Origin: Endozoicomonas sp. OPT23
GTDB taxonomy: Bacteria > Pseudomonadota > Gammaproteobacteria > Pseudomonadales > Endozoicomonadaceae
Assembly (NCBI RefSeq): GCF_009653635.1
Contig: NZ_PPFD01000006.1
Location: 124,001-188,000 of the forward strand
Direction of reading: 5' to 3'
DNA length: 64,000 bases
A program made the translations under genes and the position numbers. Positions 51,186 through 59,882 of the stretch are shown piece by piece (position 1 is the first letter of the stretch; the number at the start of each line of letters is the position of its first letter). The notes under the pieces were generated by a model. The model saw nothing but the letters and a program-made list of their open reading frames with translations, searched no databases and was not told where the DNA came from.

Positions 51186-53804
51186 ATGACTTTGGACAAA
51201 AGAATGCTTCACCACCTTCAGAACCTGGAGATCAGTGAAAAAGGCATAAATTATTGTCAAGAAACTGCAAAAAATCCTGCTCGCAGGATACCTGGCGGTG
51301 GTAGAAGCAAAAAATCAATTTTTGCCAGCGCTAAGATGGGCGTCACTCTGCAGACCGAGAGTGATCTTGAGTTAGCTTATTTTCTTGAGGCTGAAATGGA
51401 TGATCAGGTTTTCAGCATGTGGGAACAAAGCCAAAAAATACGCTTAACTTACGTCAGAGGTGATGGGAAGAAGCAAACTATCTGGTATACACCAGACGCA
51501 CTCGAAGTAACTATCGACAGTGTAAATCTGGTTGAATGCAAGCGCGAGAAAGAGCTAATAGTTCTGAGCAATAAAGATCCCGACCGGTATAGTTACGATG
51601 AACAATCAGGCACTTACACGTCACCGGCTATGGAGCGCCACCTTCAGGGTACTGGTATCAGTTTCCGAATAGTAACTGATGCTATGTTCAACAAGTGCCG
51701 TTTAAGCAACTTACGCTTTCTGCTTGATTTTAAAAAAATCAGTCACCCTCAAGAAAAGCTGATGGGCTTCAAGAACCTGTGCACTTCCTATCTTGATCAG
51801 AAGATGGGTGTCACCATTGCTGACTTGGTAAATAGCCAGAAAATCACGAGTGATGAGGTTTTTTTCCTCATTGCCCAAGGCTACCTTTTTATAAATTTTG
51901 ATGGGGATAAGTTATCCGAGCCAGAAAGCTGTCGAGTTTTTTCTTCACTGACAGCTTGCCAGGTACACACGCTATCCAACGATATCGACTCTGCAAACTT
52001 GCCTGTATTTGCTGAGGTTAAACCTTTGTCTGTAGGCAACGAATATCAGCATGGAGAAACATCCTGGAAAGTCTTATCAATAGATAAAAACTCAGTAATC
52101 ATCAGCATTCAGATTAATGAGACCGACTCAATAAGAGAAATGAAGAAAGCCCAGCTCGAAGCAATGGTCAACTCTGGCGCTATCCAGCTTAAGTCCTCTT
52201 CCTACATTCCTGATATCCAAACATCTCGGATATCTTCAGCAAATGAATCCAGACAAAAATTAGCTGTACAAAAATTCGAGATAATACGATCCCATGTAGA
52301 TGGTGAGATACCCATAGATGAGGCCTGCACTCGCCTTGGAAAATCTTCAAGGACAGTTCGAAGATACAAAAACCTATATCTGGAGGGAGTTGCCAGAAGG
52401 GGCAATGGGCTACCAGAATTACTCAACAATGATGACTTGAAAGGTAACAGGATCTCTACAATTGGTCCTGAGGTAGATCAAGTCGCCAAAAAGGTGATTG
52501 AGGAGAACTTTCTTGACCCTAGAAACAAAAAGGTATCTGCCGTTTACAGGGATTTCGTAGCTGAATTATCTACTACGGATTTTGACATACCATCAGAAAG
52601 CTGGTTCAGACGCAAAATTAAAACTGTTGAACTAGTCCGGACAGTAAGATCTCGTAGAGGCAGAAAAGAGTCACGAGCACTCTTGCCAGTTGCTTCAACA
52701 GAAGGACTGTTTGAAAACCGACGTGGAGAGAGAGCCTTTATCACAGTAGATCTGGATAGCACGCAAACAGACGCTGTCATTAAACTTAATGGTGAGAATA
52801 AGCGCCCATGGCTCACAATTGCTGTTGACGCATACAGCCGAGCGATACTTGCTGTATATCTTTCTATCGACCCACCATCCAGATATAGCGTTATGATGCT
52901 GATAAGGGAACTGATAGATCGTCATAAACGGTTACCTGAATCATTCCGTGTCGATGGCGGAAAAGAGTTTGAGAATGTTGAATTTGAGCAGTTCTGTGCC
53001 TTCGGATCGGTAACGATTCAAAGTAGAAAGTCTAACCCCAGAGGCGGTTCTGCTGTTGAAGGCAAGTTTAAAGAACTGAATGATGCGTTCATTCACTGCC
53101 TTGAAGCTAATACACAGCTCACTAAAAACCCAAGACAAATGACCAAGGAGGTTAACCCTTACTATAGCGCTCTATGGACGTTCCAGGAGCTTGAGAAGCA
53201 GTTGAAATGGTACTGTTATGAGCACTATAACCATACAGTCCATCCTGCTCATAAAATCGCACCCGCAGACGTTATCAAGGAAAGTCTAGAAAGGCATGGC
53301 TTCCGGAATAATCGAGTATTAGATCTTAATGATCAAAATATTCAAATCATGATGCTGCCTTACCCGAAGTCAAAACGAACCAGAGTCATTGATCCAGTTA
53401 AGGGTGTCACAGTGGGGCACTACTGCTATCAACATGAACTTTTTCAAAAACCGGAATGGTTAGGCAAGCATGTGATGGTACGTATTGACCCTGAAGATAA
53501 CTCATACGTGTACTGCAACCTGAAGGGGTGGGTTAGATGTGAGCGAGTTACGCTTGAAGATAACTATTATCCCAACATTAATCGAGAGACCATATCTAAG
53601 GTTCATCAAGCAAGTGGTTCATTTTATTCCCCTAAAAGCAGAGCACAACGAGCAATACCTGCTACAAAGCGAATTCAAGAAACAGAACAAAAGCTCAGAA
53701 GTCTGAGTAAAGAAGAGTCCACTAAAAAAGCGACCTTGAAAGGTGATGCTGTTAACGAAAATGGTGCATTTACTCCAGGACAATCTCAGATCAAGGATTT
53801 CTAA
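51186..53804 (+). CDS. tnsAB: Fused TnsA-TnsB transposase of a Tn7-like element
   Basis: 872-residue fusion. The TnsA endonuclease part covers about 1-200: Glu62 (SDLELAY), Asp104 (TPDALEV) and ECK (117-119) fit its restriction-enzyme-like active site, which nicks 5' ends. After a linker comes an HTH region (about 385-420, EACTRLGKSSRTVRRYK), then the DDE integrase core of TnsB: Asp522 or Asp524 (VDLDST), Asp590 (RVDGGKEF) and Glu625 (AVEGKFKEL), with D590-E625 spaced as in DDE transposases. The ATG at 51186 has AAGGAG upstream; the frame is open to 51144. Both active sites are intact, so cut-and-paste transposition is expected. Confidence 0.92.
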   Translation: MTLDKRMLHHLQNLEISEKGINYCQETAKNPARRIPGGGRSKKSIFASAKMGVTLQTESDLELAYFLEAEMDDQVFSMWEQSQKIRLTYVRGDGKKQTIWYTPDALEVTIDSVNLVECKREKELIVLSNKDPDRYSYDEQSGTYTSPAMERHLQGTGISFRIVTDAMFNKCRLSNLRFLLDFKKISHPQEKLMGFKNLCTSYLDQKMGVTIADLVNSQKITSDEVFFLIAQGYLFINFDGDKLSEPESCRVFSSLTACQVHTLSNDIDSANLPVFAEVKPLSVGNEYQHGETSWKVLSIDKNSVIISIQINETDSIREMKKAQLEAMVNSGAIQLKSSSYIPDIQTSRISSANESRQKLAVQKFEIIRSHVDGEIPIDEACTRLGKSSRTVRRYKNLYLEGVARRGNGLPELLNNDDLKGNRISTIGPEVDQVAKKVIEENFLDPRNKKVSAVYRDFVAELSTTDFDIPSESWFRRKIKTVELVRTVRSRRGRKESRALLPVASTEGLFENRRGERAFITVDLDSTQTDAVIKLNGENKRPWLTIAVDAYSRAILAVYLSIDPPSRYSVMMLIRELIDRHKRLPESFRVDGGKEFENVEFEQFCAFGSVTIQSRKSNPRGGSAVEGKFKELNDAFIHCLEANTQLTKNPRQMTKEVNPYYSALWTFQELEKQLKWYCYEHYNHTVHPAHKIAPADVIKESLERHGFRNNRVLDLNDQNIQIMMLPYPKSKRTRVIDPVKGVTVGHYCYQHELFQKPEWLGKHVMVRIDPEDNSYVYCNLKGWVRCERVTLEDNYYPNINRETISKVHQASGSFYSPKSRAQRAIPATKRIQETEQKLRSLSKEESTKKATLKGDAVNENGAFTPGQSQIKDF

Positions 53805-53805
53805 A

Positions 53806-54933
53806 ATGGCTAAGATCAAGCACCCATGCGCGGAATTCAGCGATGATGTACTCGACTACAGCAATGATGAACGGACTAGTTACTTCATTAATAACAGTAT
53901 TATTCTTCATCCGCGGCTTCAACAAGCCTATGAGGAGCTGAAGCTTCGTACGATATCCCCGAGCAGCACACAAATCTACCAAGTGGTAGGGCCTACCGGT
54001 TCTGGAAAAACAACTCTGACTTCTCGTATCAAAAGGATGCTCATAGATCAATGTCATGAGGAGATACAATCAAGTACGCATGTATATCCAGTCGTATTAT
54101 TTGAGTGTCCTGCTGCTACTGAGCATAAAGGGGTCTGGAAATTACTGCTGAAACGCATCCTTAGAGAGGCAGGAGATCACTTCTCTGATAGTCGAAATTT
54201 TCACCTTGAGCATCAGGAAGGATTAAGTCATCAGGATATGGCAAAACTGCTTAGACGAGAATCAACCATTGAGGAACTCTCTGAAGCCTGTAAGGTTTTC
54301 ATAAAACAAAGAGCTGTTAAGTACCTGATTATTGATGAAGCTCAGCATATCATCGATGCCTGCGATACCAAACAACAGGCTTTCAACTCAATGGAGCTTC
54401 TTAAGTCATTAGCAAACGAAAGTAACGCCACCATTATTCTCGTCGGTACCTATCGCTTACTGCGTTTTGGCGAGACTTCGGGACAGCTTGCCCGACGATC
54501 AGAGATCATCGAACTTGGGGCATACAAAGGAACATGTAAGACAGAAATGTCTGAGTTTGCAGACTCATTAGACGCACTTTTAGCTAGGTACCCGACCTAT
54601 TTTTCAGATGCCATATATAACAATATCAATGAAATTTATGTCGGTAGCTGCGGCTGCATAGGATTGCTTAAAGATTGGCTGACGAGAACATTGGTTAAGA
54701 CCCTTTACTCAAAAAGCCAATATGTAACCATGGAGTTACTCAGAGGTGAGCAGTTATCACCGAGGGAGTTAAAAACGATAGCTGATGAAATTACTCTGGG
54801 GTTGGAGTACTTTCATCAGTTCTCTATTACTGACGTTGAAGAAACCCTTTTAGGAAAAGTACCTCTACCTACCAAGAACAACTTCCGCCAAGGTGTTAAC
54901 AGGTTGCCCGAACGAGACAGCGTGGGGGCATAA
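53806..54933 (+). CDS. tnsC: AAA+ transposition regulator TnsC
   Basis: 375-residue AAA+ ATPase. Walker A is GPTGSGKT (62-69) and Walker B is YLIIDEAQH (about 180). The layout matches TnsC/TniB proteins that form filaments on target DNA and pass the target to TnsB. It starts one base after the tnsAB stop, so the two are coupled. The frame is open further upstream but the ATG at 53806 (MAKIKHPCAEF) has AAGGA before it. Confidence 0.93.
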   Translation: MAKIKHPCAEFSDDVLDYSNDERTSYFINNSIILHPRLQQAYEELKLRTISPSSTQIYQVVGPTGSGKTTLTSRIKRMLIDQCHEEIQSSTHVYPVVLFECPAATEHKGVWKLLLKRILREAGDHFSDSRNFHLEHQEGLSHQDMAKLLRRESTIEELSEACKVFIKQRAVKYLIIDEAQHIIDACDTKQQAFNSMELLKSLANESNATIILVGTYRLLRFGETSGQLARRSEIIELGAYKGTCKTEMSEFADSLDALLARYPTYFSDAIYNNINEIYVGSCGCIGLLKDWLTRTLVKTLYSKSQYVTMELLRGEQLSPRELKTIADEITLGLEYFHQFSITDVEETLLGKVPLPTKNNFRQGVNRLPERDSVGA

Positions 54934-54934
54934 A

Positions 54935-56074
54935 ATGAACAATATATACTCACACTGCCCAAGATCAGACTTGCTACCCCTAGCACCAATAGGCATCAGT
55001 GACAGCTACATGGTTGAGTCACTAAGTAGCTACCTTACAAGAGTTGCAACTATGCATTATTTGCCTCTCAGGTGGTTCCTTAGAGACTACCTTAATCCAA
55101 TCGCTAATCAGGGAAACTTGTCGGACGATATTTTTGATCGCTACGGCTTTTCCGCCATAAATGGCTACAGAGAAAAAGCTGCCGCATATTTATCTGCCAT
55201 CCAAAAAGCAACAGGAAGGTTTGATTTGTGGCAGTTAACCACTACCCCCTGGCAGACACTTCTCGACACCAGAGGAAAAGGCCTATTTGCAAAACAGAAA
55301 AAATGGTGCCGTGCATGTTTTCACGATTGGCTTGCAGACAATTCGCCTCTTTATGAACCTCTGATCTGGAGCTTAGAGTCAGTTAAGACATGCCCCCGCC
55401 ATAACTGTCTATTAATGTCAGTATGCAGCATTTGCAACAATCAACAGAAGTTGGTCTCCAGCGTTCTTCCCGTAGGTTACTGTTCTTCGTGTGGTGGATT
55501 TCTTGGTAAGGGGGAGAGCTCTACTAAGACACTGAGCAGTAAGGAAACATATATCGTTAAGATGGTCGCTGAAAGAAGACGTTTAATGCAGTGTAAAGAT
55601 CTTAAAAAAGAATTCGTTATTGGAATTCAGCATGTTCTCAGCGCATCGAATCTAAGCTCTACCCTGAAACTTGAACGCACCATCTCATTCTCCAGAGACA
55701 CGATCAGCCAGTGGTGCTCCAATGCCAAAAGAGGCACAAGACCAACCATGTCTAGCCTTCTATGCTTTTGCGACGCTATTGGAGTCTCACCCGACGACCT
55801 TCTCCTTAACCATAAAAATATAATCGTCAATCTTAAAGAGGCAAAAATTGAGCGAAGACAGGAACTTTCTAAAGAAAAATGCAAGGAAGTAATTTTCAGA
55901 GCCCTGGTCATTGTCGTAGAGTCTCAAAAAGACATAATTCCACTATCAAAAGTTGCTAAAGACTTGGATGTCGGTAAGCGCTTTTTGGAATATAACTTCC
56001 CAGTTTTGGTTAAACAATTAATCTTCAATAACAATAAATTACGATCAGAAAGAAAGAAATCACTTGAGCATTAA
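54935..56074 (+). CDS. tniQ: TniQ/TnsD-like target-selection protein
   Basis: 379-residue TniQ-family protein. The N-terminal domain has PIGISDSYMVESLSSYLTRVA and WFLRDYLNP. A central zinc part has KKWCRACFHDW and then CPRHNCLLMSVCSICNNQQK and YCSSCGG, the usual TniQ Cys/His arrangement. The C-terminal ~150 residues hold a helix-turn-helix-like segment around GTRPTMSSLLCFCDAIGVSPDDLL. It begins one base after the tnsC stop. Its size is between small TniQ and full TnsD. With the element beside tRNA-Leu, a tRNA-gene-recognising TnsD role is the best reading. Confidence 0.9.
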   Translation: MNNIYSHCPRSDLLPLAPIGISDSYMVESLSSYLTRVATMHYLPLRWFLRDYLNPIANQGNLSDDIFDRYGFSAINGYREKAAAYLSAIQKATGRFDLWQLTTTPWQTLLDTRGKGLFAKQKKWCRACFHDWLADNSPLYEPLIWSLESVKTCPRHNCLLMSVCSICNNQQKLVSSVLPVGYCSSCGGFLGKGESSTKTLSSKETYIVKMVAERRRLMQCKDLKKEFVIGIQHVLSASNLSSTLKLERTISFSRDTISQWCSNAKRGTRPTMSSLLCFCDAIGVSPDDLLLNHKNIIVNLKEAKIERRQELSKEKCKEVIFRALVIVVESQKDIIPLSKVAKDLDVGKRFLEYNFPVLVKQLIFNNNKLRSERKKSLEH

Positions 56075-56080
56075 AAAAGA

Positions 56081-56236
56081 ATGCTGATGCGATCTACTTG
56101 TGAGAAGTTAGCATCGGCAGGATTTACCCCTTCATACCGAAAAGTAGTTACAGCTCTTGGAAAAGATAAGTCTCGTTTTGGCTATAGAGAAATAATTAAA
56201 TTCTGGCGAGAAGAAACAGCAAGGCTTTCCAAGTAA
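56081..56236 (+). CDS. 51-residue small protein after tniQ, HTH-like
   Basis: Short frame beginning 6 bases after the tniQ stop, with no strong ribosome site of its own. The product (LASAGFTPSYRKVVTALGKD, then RFGYREIIKFWREETARL) has the pattern of a KfrA-type DNA-binding helix. It may be a small accessory of transposition or the detached C-terminus of a longer TniQ. Low certainty. Confidence 0.45.
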   Translation: MLMRSTCEKLASAGFTPSYRKVVTALGKDKSRFGYREIIKFWREETARLSK

Positions 56237-56299
56237 GCCATCCTCCACCAAAGATAGAAGACACCTCCCTGATAGTATCAATTTTCCCCTCGCACTAGC

Positions 56300-56538
56300 C
56301 GGACAGAATTTCTGCGCTTAGAAAAAACATCATCGTTACTATTAGCTTCATACCCTGACAAATTATGTCGTGTTTTTTAGAAAAATGTCCGGAATATTTT
56401 CTGCTATGGTGTCCGGTTTTACTGAAGCTGTGTTTCAAACTGGCAAAAAAAATGGCCACAATTATTGTGGCCATTTTTCATATCTGGAATTTTCTTGGTG
56501 TAAGCTGTCCATAAGGACATTTTTTATGCTTCTCACCA
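56300..56538. repeat. Transposon right end with TGTCC(G) motifs
   Basis: Motifs CGGACA at 56300 and TGTCCG at 56386 and 56410, a palindrome TGTCC-ATAA-GGACA at 56506-56519, and the terminal repeat at 56527-56538. The motifs resemble those at the left end. No gene lies between the small frame at 56236 and the tRNA, apart from the terminator listed. Confidence 0.7.
56451..56475. terminator. Terminator inside the right end of the transposon
   Basis: A 12-base perfect palindromic stem (AATGGCCACAAT / ATTGTGGCCATT) with an A-run on the left and T-run on the right. It can end the tnsAB-tnsC-tniQ transcript and block read-through in either direction. Confidence 0.8.
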
Positions 56539-56543
56539 TTTGA
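56539..56543. repeat. Target site duplication, right copy (TTTGA)
   Basis: Identical to 23844-23848. It lies 17 bases from the encoded CCA end of tRNA-Leu. Confidence 0.85.
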
Positions 56544-56559
56544 AAATCCCAATTTTTTA

Positions 56560-56646
56560 TGGTGCCCGGACCCGGAATCGAACCGGGACGACTGTTAGGT
56601 CGGCAGATTTTAAGTCTGCTGTGTCTACCAATTTCACCACCCGGGC
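56560..56646 (-). tRNA. leuZ: tRNA-Leu(TAA)
   Basis: 87 bases including the encoded CCA. Acceptor GCCCGGG, anticodon loop CTTAAAA with anticodon TAA, long variable arm, and T-loop GGTTCGATTCC are all visible. First in position next to the transposon; third in the glyW-cysT-leuZ transcript, an order shared with E. coli. Confidence 0.95.
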
Positions 56647-56709
56647 ATATGATCAATTCTATCGAGAATTGTCATAAAAAAACAGGCTTAAGAGCCTGCT
56701 TTTGAAAAG

Positions 56710-56783
56710 TGGAGGCGAGTACCGGAGTCGAACCGGTCTAAATGGAGTTGCAGTCCACTGCATAACCGCTTTGCTAACTCGCC
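56710..56783 (-). tRNA. cysT: tRNA-Cys(GCA)
   Basis: 74 bases including CCA. Acceptor GGCGAGT, anticodon loop CTGCAAC (GCA) and T-arm CCGGTTCGACTCCGG are in place. Confidence 0.95.
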
Positions 56784-56816
56784 TTTATTTTCTTTCAGAC
56801 CTTACTGAGTAAAATC

Positions 56817-56885
56817 TGGAGCGGGAAACGAGACTCGCCTTTCTATTCATAAGAAGACGATCCCAACCTTGGCAAGGTTGTGCTC
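56817..56885 (-). pseudogene. Decayed tRNA-Gly copy (3' half and anticodon arm)
   Basis: Matches tRNA-Gly in the 3' end (TCCCGCTCCA and the T-arm side) and in the anticodon stem and loop (CAACCTTGCCAAGGTTG), but the middle is replaced and the 5' half is missing. It cannot fold into a full tRNA. Confidence 0.7.
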
Positions 56886-56901
56886 ACACTCTTTTTTAAT
56901 C

Positions 56902-56977
<76 letters not shown>

Positions 56978-57008
56978 ATGAAGATATTTTATGACATCTT
57001 CGATGTCA

Positions 57009-57091
57009 GAGCGGGAAACGAGACTCACTCTTTAACTCTGAGGCGACCTAATCCTTAACAAGGTTATATTCGACTCCTAAGCTATTCCCGC
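57009..57091 (-). pseudogene. Second decayed tRNA-Gly-like copy
   Basis: Keeps the acceptor ends (GCGGGAATAGCT and TTTCCCGCTCT) and an anticodon-like arm (ACCTTGTTAAGG, which would read GTT), but the D and T arms are destroyed by changes and insertions. Nonfunctional tRNA relic. Confidence 0.7.
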
Positions 57092-57227
57092 AGCACTTCA
57101 GTTACTTTCTAGAAGTATCTCGGGTTCGTTGAAAGCGTTTCGCTTTGCTTCGTTGCCGTTGAAGATGCTGCGTAGTTTAAGAATATTTCCGTAAGTGTCA
57201 ACAGTTTACGTCGTTATTCGATAAAAA

Positions 57228-57800
57228 CTAATCCGGCTGACTTGGTTTGGTGAACGGGCTCAAATCCGGCCAGGCTGCTTTCAGGTAAACATACATTGAC
57301 CATAGTGTCAGAATGGCTGAGACATACAATAACGCAATGCCCGCGTAACCAAAGAAGCCGTTCAACGGAGACGATGAAAACAGCAGCATGGTAATGGCCA
57401 TCATCTGCAGCGCTGTTTTCATCTTACCAATCATATTGACTGCAACACTGGTACGTTTACCCAGCTCTGCCATCCACTCTCTAAGTGCAGAAATGACAAT
57501 TTCACGACCAATAATGACCATGGCAGGCACCGTCATCCAGAACTCACGATAATCTTCCACCAGCAGACAAAGCGCGGTTGCCACCATAATTTTGTCAGCA
57601 ACCGGATCAAAAAACGCACCAAAAGGTGTGGTCTGATTCAGCTTACGTGCCAGGTAACCATCAAACCAGTCGGTGAACGCCGCGATCATAAAGATCAGAG
57701 CACAGATAAAAGCCCTCGATTCCAGCGGTAGATAGAAAAGCACTACCAGCACAGGGACAAGAATAATTCTCAGAAGCGTCAGAAGATTAGGGACATTCAT
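57228..57800 (-). CDS. pgsA: CDP-diacylglycerol--glycerol-3-phosphate 3-phosphatidyltransferase
   Basis: 190-residue inner-membrane enzyme that makes phosphatidylglycerol phosphate, the committed step to phosphatidylglycerol and cardiolipin. The CDP-alcohol phosphotransferase signature is complete: DWFDGYLAR, then [10 protein letters not shown]. Several hydrophobic helices follow. Start [12 protein letters not shown] is the family's usual start. It lies downstream of uvrC and upstream of the tRNA genes, the same order as in E. coli. Confidence 0.96.
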   Translation of the reverse strand: MNVPNLLTLLRIILVPVLVVLFYLPLESRAFICALIFMIAAFTDWFDGYLARKLNQTTPFGAFFDPVADKIMVATALCLLVEDYREFWMTVPAMVIIGREIVISALREWMAELGKRTSVAVNMIGKMKTALQMMAITMLLFSSSPLNGFFGYAGIALLYVSAILTLWSMYVYLKAAWPDLSPFTKPSQPD

Positions 57801-57917
57801 ACAGTCAAAAACAAACCAGTCAATATTAATCGCATAAGGTACACAGACACCTGTGCATGTACAAACTGCTTTTGGATTAGTTCATGCTAATCCAGCAGAA
57901 AACCTGTTTTTATCGAA

Positions 57918-59759
57918 CTACCGAGGGTGCAGGTGCTCGTAAATCTGATCGGCTAACGTCTGGCTAATGCCTTCCACCTTAGCCAGTTCATTAACCGGAG
58001 CATCCAACACCCCTTGTCGACCACCGAAGAACTTCAACAGGGCTGATCGGCGCTTAGCACCCACACCTGGAATATCTTCCAGTGCCGAACGTTTACGAGC
58101 CACCTGGCGACGTTGTCGGTGACCTGTAATCGCAAATCGGTGCGATTCATCCCTGATGTGCTGAATCAATAACAGTGCCGCATCATACCCTTCTGGTGAC
58201 AGCTCCCTGCCCTCGAACAATAACGTTTCCAAACCCGCTTTCCGGGTGACACCTTTAGCCACACCCAACAGAGGAATATGTTGCAGCGAGAGTTCTTCCA
58301 TTACCTGTTCTGCCATAGAAAGCTGCCCCTTACCACCGTCGATAAGAATCACACTGGGTGTCTTATCCGGATTTTCGGCCAGTTTCTCGTATCTCTTGAA
58401 TAAAGCTTTGCGCATAGCGCCATAGTCATCGCCACCGGTAATACCGGTAATATTGAAACGGCGGTATTCACTTTTAAGAGGGCCTTCCTTATCAAACACC
58501 ACACAGGACGCCACAGTCGCTTCGCCCATGGTATGACTGATATCGAAACACTCCATACGGGAGATTGTCTCTTTCATGCCCAGCAGGTCAGATAATTGTA
58601 TGATGCGTTTATGAATGTGTGTCTTGTTAGCCAGTTCTGTCTGCAGACTGATGGAAGCATTCTTTTCTGCCAGCTTCTGCCACTCCAGTCGCTCACCACG
58701 AACACGATGCTTCAATCGAACCGATCGCTGGGCAAAGTTACTGACCCCCTGCTCCAGAAGCTCCAGGTCTTCGACAGGAAAAGGCAGAATAATCTCGGCA
58801 GGAAAGTTTCGGCTGGCGGCCAGCTTGATATAAAACTGCGCCATAAATTCCGAGAGATAACTGCCTTGCTCAGCTTCAAGCCTGAAATTAGGGAAATAGC
58901 TTTTATGCCCTAGCAGTCGCCCGCCTCTGACAAACAACACATCAAAGGACACCTTACCCGCCATCTCGGCAAAACCAATAATATCTGCGTCACCCGCCGC
59001 ACTGTCAACCGACTGTTGTTCTTGTATATGACGGAGCTGATTGATTTGATCCCGCAATTCTGCAGCCTGCTCAAAATTAAGGTCGACGGATTCTTTTTCC
59101 ATTCTCTTAATCAGACTGCGTATCAGCTGCGGACTCTTCCCTTCAAGAAAACTTCGCGTGTCCTGAACATCCTGGGCGTACTCTTCTTTACTGACTTTCA
59201 GCACACAGGGCGCTTTACAGCGATTGATCTGGTGCTGAAGGCATGGACGACTGCGGTTGCGGAAGTAGCTGTCTTCACACTGGCGCAGCTTAAAGATCTT
59301 TTGCAACAGGTGAAGACTGTCTCTTACCGCAGCACCACTGGGATAAGGGCCGTAATATGTCCCTTTCTTACTTTTGCTTCGACCACGGTGATAATCGATA
59401 AGAGGAAAGTCATCATCCGTAGAAAGATAAATATACGGGTAAGACTTGTCGTCTTTCAGAAGAATATTGTACTGAGGCTTTTTGTCCTTGATGAGGTTCT
59501 GCTCAAGCAGCAGAGCCTCCATTTCGGAGTGGGTAATCGTGGTATGAATACTGTCAATACGATTAACCAGCGCCATGGTCTTGGTGGTTAGACCGGTGGC
59601 ACGAAAATAGCTGGAAAGACGGTTTTTCAGATTCTTGGCTTTGCCAATGTAGAGGGTTTTTCCCTCTTCATCCCGCATATCGTAAACACCGGGGCGCGTC
59701 GGTGTTCTGGCAAGAAAAGCCTTGTGATCAAAGCGTTCTGGCTGATCGCTTTTTTCCAT
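57918..59759 (-). CDS. uvrC: Excinuclease ABC subunit C
   Basis: 613-residue nucleotide-excision-repair nuclease that makes both incisions around a lesion with UvrB. N-terminal GIY-YIG domain (RPGVYDMRD then TLYIGKAKNLKNRL), a UVR motif around FEQAAELRDQINQLRHIQ, an RNase H-like C-terminal nuclease part (MECFDISHTMGE, ILIDGGKGQL) and a helix-hairpin-helix end (IPGVGAKRRSALLKFF). The ATG at 59759 gives the usual N-terminus; the frame is open to 59825 but neither start has a strong site. In the uvrY-uvrC-pgsA cluster. Confidence 0.97.
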   Translation of the reverse strand: MEKSDQPERFDHKAFLARTPTRPGVYDMRDEEGKTLYIGKAKNLKNRLSSYFRATGLTTKTMALVNRIDSIHTTITHSEMEALLLEQNLIKDKKPQYNILLKDDKSYPYIYLSTDDDFPLIDYHRGRSKSKKGTYYGPYPSGAAVRDSLHLLQKIFKLRQCEDSYFRNRSRPCLQHQINRCKAPCVLKVSKEEYAQDVQDTRSFLEGKSPQLIRSLIKRMEKESVDLNFEQAAELRDQINQLRHIQEQQSVDSAAGDADIIGFAEMAGKVSFDVLFVRGGRLLGHKSYFPNFRLEAEQGSYLSEFMAQFYIKLAASRNFPAEIILPFPVEDLELLEQGVSNFAQRSVRLKHRVRGERLEWQKLAEKNASISLQTELANKTHIHKRIIQLSDLLGMKETISRMECFDISHTMGEATVASCVVFDKEGPLKSEYRRFNITGITGGDDYGAMRKALFKRYEKLAENPDKTPSVILIDGGKGQLSMAEQVMEELSLQHIPLLGVAKGVTRKAGLETLLFEGRELSPEGYDAALLLIQHIRDESHRFAITGHRQRRQVARKRSALEDIPGVGAKRRSALLKFFGGRQGVLDAPVNELAKVEGISQTLADQIYEHLHPR

Positions 59760-59882
59760 GAACAACAAAATCCAGAAAGGGTCATTTACGCCAGTATAAG
59801 GGTGTAGACGTACGTAATCGAACATTAAATTGCTGCTTGACTGCCCACACCGAACAAACAGCTTAAGAACTTTGAAAAAATA

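Larger units (their letters stand above)
23849..56538. mobile_element. Tn7-like transposon carrying a BREX/Zorya-like defence island, inserted beside leuZ
   Basis: 32,690-bp element bounded by the perfect inverted repeat TGGTGAGAAGCA (23849-23860) / TGCTTCTCACCA (56527-56538) and the duplication TTTGA on both sides. The ends keep the TG...CA dinucleotides required by TnsB-type transposases. Fused TnsA-TnsB, TnsC and TniQ are encoded next to the right end and look intact. The right end is 22 bp from the 3' end of tRNA-Leu(TAA), so TniQ probably acts as a TnsD-like targeting factor that recognises the tRNA gene. No cas genes or CRISPR array were found, which argues against RNA-guided targeting. 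Cargo: BREX type 1-like genes without brxL, a Zorya type II-like set, and several genes of unknown function. Confidence 0.9.

Noticed and set aside
56506-56519. TGTCC-ATAA-GGACA as a terminator
   Set aside because: Stem only five bases, placed next to the transposon tip, and a better terminator is 30 bases upstream; a protein site is more likely.
23849-56538. CRISPR-associated transposon
   Set aside because: The TnsAB fusion and TniQ prompted a search for cas genes and a repeat-spacer array. None was seen anywhere in the element.
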